Below are positions 1 to 10,700 of a stretch of 64,000 bases of DNA, piece after piece. The stretch is taken from positions 11,625,802 through 11,689,801 of the forward strand of contig NC_049991.1 in assembly GCF_000003815.2 (NCBI RefSeq), given 5' to 3'. The position numbers and the translations under genes are program-made. Source of the stretch: Branchiostoma floridae (Eukaryota; Chordata; Leptocardii; Amphioxiformes; Branchiostomatidae). Under the pieces are notes generated by a model. It had not been told where the DNA came from. It did no database searches and saw only the letters and a program-made list of their open reading frames with translations. The first letter of the stretch is position 1, and every line of letters starts with the position of its first letter.

Positions 1-456
1 GCTCAGTTGTGAGTATTGCTTGTATAAGGTGTGTCATGTCAATATCTCTAACGTACGGCGTTACAGAAGCAATCAAGAAAACGAATGCATTGTTTTACTG
101 AACACCTATTTCGAAAAGTATGACTTTTACCGAATATTTCAAAGAAAGTTACAGTTATGTTTGGCATAGCTGTAATTCATTCTCCCTAGCTCATCCAGTC
201 CACACGTATAAGATAAAAGCCCTGGGTGTCTGGCTTATGTCACAGGCGTATGAGTGGTTAACGCCATTCAACACCAGCAAGGCTAGAAGTACCACTTAAA
301 CAATCATGCTATATAAATGTCGCCTCTACCCGAGCCACCCTGTACATAACAATTATAAAACTGTGACAGCCAGAAAATGCAAAGGTTGCTCTACGTGTGA
401 CGCAAACGAGATTCAAACAGCGAAGAATGCCAAACTATTTCATCAGATCAATATTT
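1..456. other. Gene-free stretch, nothing recognised
   Basis: No nAChR exon motif on either strand and no clear repeat. Later exons of gene A are expected further left. Confidence 0.5.
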
Positions 457-471
457 AAGTTATCAAAGCAG

Positions 472-915
472 AAATGAAAATTATTTTCTATTCCTGGCAA
501 TTCCTGGCAATTTGCAGTGTGTTTCAGAAATTCTCACTGGATTCCAGCTATTTGTGCCCGTTCTTTTGGCTGGCCCGAAAGTTTTTGACATGTTAAAAAC
601 TGTCGAGGTGCATTCGAAGTGGAGAAATATCGAATGGTATTCAAAGTGGATTCTAAGTGTATTTTAACTATTCTAACTGCAGTATGACGGCATTCTGCGG
701 CATTCCAACATTATTCGAAACATTCTTATCTCATTCGATGGAAAAGTGAAACGGCAAGCCACCTCGAATCCTGCCAGAATGTGGAAGAATATCTGCAATG
801 CAGTGAGAATTTCTATAATACACTAGAAATTCCCAGGAATAGAAAAGAATTTTCATTCTGACGGCATTTTGGCTCATTCCTTCTCTTGTGAAGGGGATAT
901 AAGGTCAATTTGGAA
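472..915. mobile_element. Foldback MITE family 1, copy with lost left terminus (A)
   Basis: Closely matches the copy at 14801 over GGCTGGCCCGAAAGTTTTTG, CTATTCTAACTGCAGTATGA and the right-hand inverted arm ending CTTCTCTTGTGAAGGGG. The left terminal TTCACACGAG block is missing. A 15-bp direct repeat (AAGTTATCAAAGCAG) flanks it at 457-471 and 927-941. Confidence 0.65.
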
Positions 916-941
916 TTAAAGTTATAAAGTTATCAAAGCAG

Positions 942-2537
942 GACTAATAATATTCAAGTATTAAAATCTATAGCACCCATTTAGTTAAGCTCTCCATACA
1001 TTGGTAAGCTACTGTTGCTCCCTGACATCCACACAAATTGTGATCTTACAGATCACCGCCAAAACTTGGTGTATCAATTTTTGTTCGATGAACTTGACTA
1101 CGACTTCTAGATTTGGCTTGAGTTTTCGGCTGACAGTGACTAGCTAGACTTGTCACAATCTTCGTTCCCAATAGACAGGGAGAAACCCGGGTTTTGTCTT
1201 GGAATCTCCAAGACACAGCAAGGTGTTCATTTCCCTTAGGGCCGCTGGAGCAGTCCTTATCGCAGTGAGAACACCCGGGCGCTCTCATCTTGATATTCAT
1301 AACTGTTACCTCTGTGTCGTATAAAACACATCTTTATCTGTAGCAAAAGACCTTATCTTTGCCGTCAAATTTCAACAGAGAATGGGTCTCATCTACGGGT
1401 TAGAAACGTACACCACCAGTCTGTTCTGGTGAGTGCATTGATATACGAAAAAAATATGAATAAATACATTATATTATATGCTGTATTTGATGAAAGAAAT
1501 CTCCCTATCATTACTGGATGCTACACTTGTCCCAAATGTGAATGAATGAATGAATATCTGAAAGACAAAAATGGGTGTGAATGATTGCGTGCCATTAGAA
1601 TGAAACAGCCTGAAACACGGAAAACCTGCTAAAATCGTACATCTATCAACTGTCGTCGTATGGATTACTTAGTACAGGTCTCTGCCTTAATCCCCTTCAA
1701 CTGTCCATGTTATTGTCAGATCTACCAAATAAATTGAATTTGGGTATAGGGAATTCGAATGAAAAACCGTTTGTTTAGTTATTTAGGTCGATATTTTCCA
1801 TCGCAATTCAGACCCTGGACATATCACTCCATATCAACCGGCTGGATCTCAGGCGGTGCATGACAACTACTAGTATCTCAGGCCGCGAGCAGGGATTTAG
1901 AAAAAAAAACGTTGGTAGCGGTAGAGATTAAACAGAGCGCTCCAAAAACATCATTTGTGTGTCCTGTTGTCTTTCATCACTTACTTGTCTTTTTTGGCAT
2001 CTTGTACGTTCTGTATGCTATTTCCAAGGTTAACGCAAATGTAGTTCAGAACGCAGCTACGCAGCTTCAGCGAGATGCCCCCTTTAAGGTTTGAAGTCAG
2101 TATCATTGAGATTGCAGAGAACCGTCTATGGTCGACCTGTAACCACTTAGCCAGGAGCATACCATTAAAACTCACCCTGCCGAATGGTAGGACTGGTAAT
2201 AATAGAGGTTCCAAGCTCCCGAAACTATTTGCATGAATTGTCCCCGAACTATTGAACTACGAGATAACTCTATGGTCCGGGTCTACGCTAGTGTTCGAAG
2301 TTCAACTGTACAAATATACAGGTCAGCTTCTACATAAACATAATCTAGCACCAATGGCAATTTCCAGTGCATGTGCAACAATGAATTTGAATTATCACTT
2401 CGCAAAGGCTATCACCAATTTAAGTTTCTTGGGTTGTGTAACATGCAGAATGTATTAGCTGTCAGTGAACTACCGAATTACATTGTGATGATGATTACAT
2501 CAAGGTACATTGTATATTGCCAATACAAAGTGCACTT
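942..2537. other. Gene-free stretch between two MITE copies
   Basis: Open frames here (for example 1046-1300 minus and 1981-2214 minus) lack splice context and protein-family signals. Only a short GAAT repeat is visible. Confidence 0.5.
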
Positions 2538-2779
2538 AAGGCCCCTTCACACGAGAGCAAGAGTGAAAATTCTTTTCTATTCCTGGCAATTCCTGGCAAT
2601 TTGTAGTGTGTTCCAGCTATTTGTGCACGTTCTTGTGGCTGGCCCGAAAGTTTTTGACATGTTAAAAACTGAATGGCCGAATGGCCCCGAATATGGCACG
2701 AATTTTCCAAATACTTCATTACGGTTGGTTCTGCTTGATTCCTGCTAATTCAGTTTCAGTGTGAATTGAAGGCCCTATT
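2538..2779. mobile_element. Foldback MITE family 1, internally deleted copy (B)
   Basis: Shares both outer ends with the copy at 14801: AAGGCCCCTTCACACGAGAG at left, and the TTCCAAATACTTCATTACGG to AAGGCCCTATTG block at right. It lacks most of the interior. It keeps the duplicated TTCCTGGCAATTCCTGGCAA seen in the copy at 472. Confidence 0.65.
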
Positions 2780-4598
2780 GAGCACGTCAATGTCAAACAA
2801 TGCACAAGTTGCAAGGCCTCGTCAGATGCACTCAACAGACAACCAAAACTGGCATTTAAACATCCTAGAGGAACAGCAGTTCCCTGCGCCACGGTACGCC
2901 GACTACAGGAGACCCAGAAACTATCGCCTTGCCGGGTTCATTCCAAGACAGGTCTAATCAATACAAACTTTTTGTTGAAGCGTTGCCTATGATTAGAAAC
3001 CTGATGTATCAATATCAGTAAACGACTGCTGATTTCCAACAGCTGCACGCCGGCTCCATTATTCACGATAAACAGAATAAGCTCTATAACGTTATGGCGT
3101 TCCACAGCCACAAATATATGTTCTCATCCACATTCTGCTACTCTAAGGGAGTATTGATTCACCAAACATTCCATGACCCCATTTTCTGAAGAAGCTAATC
3201 TCTTTGATCATGAATAATACAAGAGTGCACTCTGCCTATTGCGATGGATTACAGAAAGTTCTCCGTGACTTTGGGAGAACATTACCCATTGTGACCGCCA
3301 TGAATTCGCTCCAATTTCGTCTTAACCAGTTTTCCTATAACAATCATGAATATAATGCAGGTAAATGCCGGACGTTTTAGCGAATACTTCCACTGAACGT
3401 GATAAAAGCGGTACTATATTTTTTCAATCAGTTTTCCAATAACTAGAAGGAAATGGCCGGTGGCAAGCTGCTTTGTTCTAAGCTTGACGTATGCAAGCCT
3501 CAAATATACCGATCATCACCTTCCAGTGATCTCATTTCCACCCTAATATTCAGCAACGTTGTTCATCCTGTTACAATGCTGTTGAAACACAATGTTGGTA
3601 TTGCGATCGAAATTGATTTTAGAGGTTTCCAACTTGATGTTGACTTAGATCAATGCAAGGTATTATCTGAAGTGCCCCCATCCTCATTGATACGTTCATC
3701 GCAACGGCAATTTTCCTGTGAAGGTCATCGTTACTTGCTGTGGGATAAGGCAGCATCTACCTTTCAACAGAAAGCCAGAAACAAGATGTCTGAATGTGTA
3801 GTAAATGTTATCAGCTCATTCCAATAGCGGAACCCATTTATTGAAGGCAGATCTTAGACAAAAAAGTGCTGTGTACTGGTTCGAATAAAGTTCCTAAACG
3901 GTGAACAAGTGGCTCCAGCGTCTTTTCTGAAGATTCGGCGTACATGTCAACGGTTGGCTTGAGGATGCCCTTCTCCACATACTCTTAGACACAGAAGTTT
4001 GTTTTGCACCATTTCCTTTACGAGGCCATTCGTTAATCCTGTCTGTAATTGCGTGCTGCGGCACCAAAGATGCCAGGTCTCCTCTGGGTAACAAGAAGAG
4101 ATGGAGATCGGCGACAGCAAAGTGCACCGTTTGGCGGCAACGACCTAAATGTGTCGTTTTCAGTTTTAATTTTCCTCCATGGATTCGTTTTAATCAGCTC
4201 AAAAGCTCATCAAAGGGTTCTCATTATACACACTGGTTAACAGTGGTCTCTGTTCTCGGGATACAACGTCCTGCTATGGCTGCTCGGCTGAAGATCTGCC
4301 CAAGCCTATGAAGGATAGGGAAGGATGGAGGGAGAGAGTGATGTCCATCCACGCAACCAACACGCCCGGATGATGATGATGATAGAAGGTGTGCTTATGT
4401 GGAGTTCGAAACATCAGATGCTGCTGAATTTACTTGGAATACGCACGCAGCATTCTGCTATTAGATTCATACTTTTCATATCGCCAGAATCACGTGGAAA
4501 AAAAACAGACAGCAGTCTAGGAATAATGCAATCTTACATTTTTCACTACTTGTCACCAGAAAAGTTTTGCTCAACACAGAAAAACTGAAGACACTCAC
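2780..4598. other. Gene A intron 2 (visible part), nothing recognised
   Basis: Searched by eye on the minus strand for the 45-bp loop D exon and the 110-bp WxPDIxLY exon; neither was found. The 124-codon plus-strand frame at 3453-3827 has no recognised domain. Confidence 0.5.
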
Positions 4599-4723
4599 CA
4601 TGTTAATGATGTGCGTTAGTGCCACTCCTACTTCAACAATCATGGAGTCGTTCGGGTTGCTGACGGGCCGGAGCGCCTTCTTGTACGAATGGAAGAGTAT
4701 ACTAAACAGGTCATTGTCGTCAC
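4599..4723 (-). CDS. Gene A exon 2 (nAChR N-terminal region)
   Basis: 125 nt between acceptor CCCTCCAG and donor GTGAGTGTC on the minus strand. Encodes DLFSILFHSYKKALRP, then IVEVGVALTHIINM. It shares the KALRP and IVExGVxLTHxI blocks, length and phases with the plus-strand exon at 42196. The longer open frame around it (4476-4868) runs into both introns and is not all coding. Confidence 0.9.
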
Positions 4724-7700
4724 CTGGAGGGAGGAACAGATAACAGGATACTACATGCAGAACTACAGTCCTACTGCTACGTATCTGTTCCAACATTTGG
4801 TGAGATATAGGGCAGAAACTACGGTAAGGCCTGTCCATAGGATAGCATGTTAAAATGCACCGAAACAATGCTTCATAAAAGTAGTAACCTCATTTTCAAT
4901 CTTAAAAATTTTTCTCTAACAGAAAGTCACAAGAGTCTTATTTATAAACATCCAAAGAAAATAGGGTGCCAAAAAGCTCAAAGTCCGAGGAAAGCCTGCT
5001 CTGTAGAAGAAACCTCACCTTTTACCCTCAATTTCACCTGATTCAACCCGAACTGAACACATCACATCCTTCCGCAAGTCAACTAAAATGATGAATTGAA
5101 CAAAAATGAGATAACTTAGGCCCTACCTGTTCCTTTTGACTAAACAAAGTCTACGTATTAGGCCAAAATTCTGAAGGAAAATGAGGATTTTCAAGGATTT
5201 TTGTACCCTCTACTGCACAACGCAAATGTAACTGGCCTAGGGCTGGGTATCGGTACAGGGTACCGGTTCAAAACCGTTTTTTCTTATTGGACCGGTCCAG
5301 AAAAACCGGACCTGAAAAAATCAGGTGGACCGGATGTTGGACCGATTAGAAAATTAACAGATTATTTTATCAGGCATTCACACGTTTTGACGCTTGCAGG
5401 TGGAAGAAAATAACAAGAGTGAAGTAGAGTAGAGTTTATAGTAATTTCTACCAAGTTTTACCGTCAATCGTACAGGTGCAGTTAGCGTTGTAGGATTTTA
5501 AAACGTCAGTGTAAGTCTAATACTCCACCAAACAGATTTCTTTGTAGTGAAATGGACCATTGGTATGAGTCATACTGCATCAGGTCCAGGTTCAGGTCCG
5601 GACCTGGACCTGATCCTTTGGACCTGAACCTGAATTTTCTGTACCGGTACCCAGCCCTAAACTGGCCTATAGATTCCACTCGCGTTAAGCCCCTGCCACG
5701 AATAGCCGGCCATGGCCTCCCGACCTTCTCGGGACTACGGTTGGTAGTTACTCACCAGAGAACATAGTGTTAAACGTTTTTGTACGCCAGATGACATCGG
5801 ATTTCGAAAAGATTGCTGACAAGAAAACCACATTGTGTTTGTATGGGATCAAAGGAGCAAATTTGGAGCTAGAATAGGACTACTCCCAGTAGTTTGGAGC
5901 TAGAATAGGACTACTCCCAGCTCTTGGTCGGGAAGTGGGCCGGTGCAATGTTGTGAGAGTCCTCAATGTGTAACAGGGACCTAATAAGAAAGCACATAAA
6001 AGTCATCTGTCTTTTAAGACATTTGATTTATCATTTTTATTTCATATGCACCTAAATGTTCATTCCTGATACATCAATCATTGGAAGGATATTTTTTGTG
6101 ATAGCTGAAATATCAATATCTGTTGATTCATTAAATTACCTGCTATCACCAGGTGTGTAACGTCCCACATTCACATAATAGGTGTTCAGATATCTCACTT
6201 TGGAATTGGATTTAATTTTTCAGTTCACTTTATTATCCCGCGGCATATTCACGTTTGCGCGGCACTAATAGACCAGGATATGTGACAACGGTGTTCCTAA
6301 TATCCTCCGTGACGCCTAGTGTCACAGGGTCACACCGCGACTGTACATCTTATTAGATTCACATAGATCATTTCATCCCAGTGGAGATCATAATCATTAA
6401 GGGCGTCAAAATAATGGATCATTTTCATATTGCAATCACGACTCATCGCGCACTTTTCGCATCACAAATATTTCCAGAGTTCAAATCCAAACCAGTCAGT
6501 TGTAAGATGGTCTGATGGATTTTTCCGCCCTGTTTCTGATCAGATGAATGACTGTGTGAGATCCTTTTGTGTGTATATTGATGTTCTTTGACCCTAAAAA
6601 GTCGTCAAAAGACATCTCAAATTTGTCAATTCAGTGTCATTGGTCCAAACATGGCCCGACACAATAGGAAATCTATTAACAGTCTCGCCTGATCTTTTGA
6701 TGTGATTTATTCTCATGAAGGACGTATGATGGATGAAAAGAACATAAACTATGTGGGCGTGAAGTATAAAGGCAAGATGCAACTTAAGCACAGCTACTCA
6801 CTTCGATCTGAATATAAAGGACCCTTTTTATACATATGAAACATGACACTCTGGTTGGCCTTTGTTATGAATACTTCATTCTAAATTGGTATATTCCATA
6901 ATTGATATTCTGTGCAGTTACTACTTGGCTTCAAGTTTTTTGGGACTAAATAAGTTGAATCGATAATAGTCGGTGTCTGAAAGTCTTTTGAAGGGCATTC
7001 CGCAGAGTATTCATACCAGCTTATTTTCCAGTGTGTGAGTAATGTTCCCGGAGACAGTGGGGTCAATAAGGAACGGCCCCATTCCCTACCTACAGCTCAG
7101 TATGGTGACCCATTAATGTTGAAGTCCAACGGAAGCAAATGTGAGATGGAACTTAACCAAAACTATATAAGCCATTTCAATCTCTGTACCAAGCTCCACT
7201 GTATACAATGGTTTATTAAATTGTGTAATAGACGATGCGTACAGTCGTAGCAACGCGTGCCGATAAATTGGCTGAATCCATAAAACATGCTGGTGTGATT
7301 ATTTCAATAGAAGAATAAATGATGCTTTTTGAGCATTCAAAGCCTCCATACATACAAAATTAAGGAAATGTCAAAGTCACCCAGGTGATATGTGCTCATA
7401 CAAACTTTTTATATATTACCGAAAATATTTCATACGGTGGTGGCAATCAATTTTCTTTGCAGGCGAGCAGCTGAAACCCGCGGTATAATGAAAACCCCGG
7501 AGTATACACGTTGGGATTGCCTACAGGGCGCTATGTGCAGGGTAGACATGTATGTCAATGGGAAATTGAATTTGCAGTGGCACATACCCTTGAAATTCGA
7601 TCAGAGCATACAACAAGCCATTTTATGCTTCCGTCAGAAGGTAAAGCTATAGACGTTCCCAAAGAAGTTTTGATTCTATAGGGAAAGTGTGCAGTTATCC

Positions 7701-10700
7701 ACTGTGTGTAAGTTACGGTATCGTAAGGTGGAGCCCATCCCTCTGATTCCAATGCATTTTACCTGCCCACCTACATTTGGCCTTTCCAACATGAAACCAG
7801 TAACTCTAGGAATCGAACCCAAGGCCTTTCGATCTCCTGTACGCTAGTCTTGCCACTCGCTGTCAGAAGGCAGCTTATTGACAATCTATGGCGGGTATCC
7901 TACGATCAAACGGTACATCAATTGATGGTACAGAATGATTGCTCGCTATCTGAACAACAAACACTATAATGGTTTTGGGTATGTATGGACAAACCCGAGG
8001 TTGTATCATGTTAATATGCTAATCGACCAATTACGACTCCGTTTACAGGATATATACATTCAAGAATGGCATTCTTCTATCCAGAATAACTCAAAACTTT
8101 CCATTTATTCTACGCTAAAGGAAAGATACGGACAAAAGAAGTATCTTTCGAATGTACACAATTTCGAACTTCGTAGAGCAATTACAAAGATAAGAATCTG
8201 TAGTCACAAACTAAATATAGAAGCCGGAAGATATTCTAAAATTCCCCGTGACCAGAGGTTTTGTCCATTCTGCCCAAATGAGATCGAAGACGAACGTCAC
8301 TTCGTTATGGATTGTTCTCGATATGATGATAAACGCACAGAGCTGTTCACATTACTTTCCACTTGCTCTAAAGACTTTGCTACTCTCTGTTCGATAGACA
8401 AATTCAAGTACATTCTGGGAGGCAATAATCCACATTGTGTACAAGTAGGCAAATATATCCACGATTGTTTATACCGTAGAACCAATAGTGTACATGACAT
8501 GCTAGACCCTTTATGTTGATGTATCCATACCTATAGATATCCATATATATGTGTTTAGTTGTACTGTAAGTAGTTGTTATACATGTAGACCTTACGAAAG
8601 TCGCTATTGTCGTGTCAATAAAGATTGTTGTGACAAGTTTAGCAAATGCCATATTGGGTCAAGATGTAACTTGCGTGGGTCCTATGTCAATATTCTGAGG
8701 CTGTGTAGATACGACAAAATGCCTCCGGACAGAATCGATTGACGGTATCTACAAATACAGCGGAAACTGTTTAGAGAACGAATATAGATTATGGAGACTT
8801 TTAAGTTCAAGTGCAGTCAGCTGTATCCAAAGTGTTATCATATTTCCAAGCTAATTTGAGGAACATGCCCACTGGTCATGTTTCCGGGATGAACTTCTGA
8901 CGGCCAACACCAGGCAGCTCCAGTTGATATTGAAACCGCTCAGCATGGGTGGACAGGTTCACATTACTCATACGAAGTTTCATTTACTTTAATCAGGACC
9001 GGAATCGCGTGATGCCAATGAATACATGACTGTAACATACTTCCACAGAATGCTTCCTGATTAAGTTTGGAATTGCATTGCTCATAATCAAATTAATTTC
9101 CATTGAGGATTTGTAATCATCCAAAACGTTATGGATTCATCACAAAAGAAATAAAAGACATAGATAGTCATAAAATGTTGATACGAAGTAATCATAGTAA
9201 ACACGACCTTTCTTCATCTATTTCTTTGGCTCAAATCCAAGAGGTAGATGCTTTGCCGCATAGCAGAGATTATATCGCATGTAGCTCAGTTTGTTCTGTA
9301 CCTACATCGAACCCACTTTAGCTTTGGGTCATGCTTTCATTTACTCAGACAAAGACGTCAGTTTGCCCTTGTACTTTCTCATCATGCGCAGGTGTATATC
9401 ATTGCGCACAAGGGATGAACTCTCCGTTTGTACTTCAGGAAGTTGACTTAACGCTCGCTGACTTTCCCTGCCCAACTCAGGCGGCGTAATTATGTACAAA
9501 TCCGCCGAGAGTGGATCCCCGCCTACAGTGACAGCAGTGGAATTACCTTGGTAGAGTGCCAGGTGTGGAAACTTTCCTAAACGCTGTGCGGTTGCCCTGT
9601 GAGAAATACGACCGGTGTTCAATTTAACGGATTGAAAGTGCTAGATGAGCGCGTGAGGCGCCTTCGCCCTTGCTGTAATTTGGCAGGTAAACTTTTTCCG
9701 TAAATCACAGCTCTGGACTTGAAAGAAAAGTGAAGCAATTTTCAGGACACGACCTTTCTTTATTGACCTTCATTAAGACACTAAATCCAGACGTTCCGAC
9801 CTGCCATCAGTTATGTGAAAACGGCAGTTTATCACTCCAACACTAAAGCCTACTTCTATACTTCTAAACGCACGGATACGAGAGGAAAACTTTAATGTTG
9901 AAGACCTATTGGTGGCCGTTTGATTTAAAGAATCTACGTTATCAGCATTACCAAAGTCTCTTAGATGGCAAGGTGACTGACAAATCGATATTCGCTATCT
10001 CGAGATCGTAAACTTCCGCCAGGGCTGCATAGCGCCATCACTTGTTGGACTCACCGGTATCCATATCGACGGGAAGAACGCTGCTGCGAGTCTTAAAATT
10101 AGGCAACTATTTCATCTATACAGTATGTGCTCTTAGATTGACAATTCGCCTAGTATTTCAATTTATCTGGTTCCAATGCATAATATAATCTACCTGCATG
10201 GAGATCTGTCTTTCCTTTGTTCCGTTTTCTCCTTGGAAAGATTTTAACAAAAACACCCATACAGTTCAACAAGAACAGCAAAAGACGCTAGAAGGCCGAA
10301 GCCATGATGTTTTTTCCAGAAATCGATACCTTCTTAAGTTATACGCTGACAACAAACATCCAGGAACACAGGAACACAGACATCGCTTTAAATTGAACTT
10401 TTTATCACATTGCGCCGTAACAATATACTTATAGTTTGTTACAGAATCACAGGTACATGTATACTACATGCCGTATCTTCTATTTAAGTGTAAGAAACGT
10501 TTAACATGTCTGCAGTTTGTATCACGTTTAAACGTAAGTGTAGATGACTCAAGTAGCACTGTGACTTTTGTGTAAAGGGGTATTATATCATCATTATAGT
10601 ATATTGACTCATTTGCTGGAGGCAACGTCACCCGAGTGACATACCATCACTCAGGATGGCCGTGCTGCTCCGTCTGTCCTGGCTTCAAAACCTGGATGAC

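Noticed and set aside
2174-2220. Possible 45-nt gene A exon 3 ending at an ACTCAC (reverse donor)
   Set aside because: The reverse-strand translation lacks the N-x-W-L pattern and no acceptor lies at the right distance.
3453-3827. 124-codon plus-strand open frame
   Set aside because: No domain, no splice context and no repeat relation; length is compatible with chance in 64 kb.
4476-4868. 130-codon minus-strand open frame taken as one coding region
   Set aside because: Only 4599-4723 lies between consensus splice sites and resembles nAChR. The flanks are intron read-through.
7795-7870. Possible minus-strand tRNA gene (GGGTTCGATTCC B-box)
   Set aside because: No convincing acceptor stem or D arm could be drawn; more likely a SINE head or chance.
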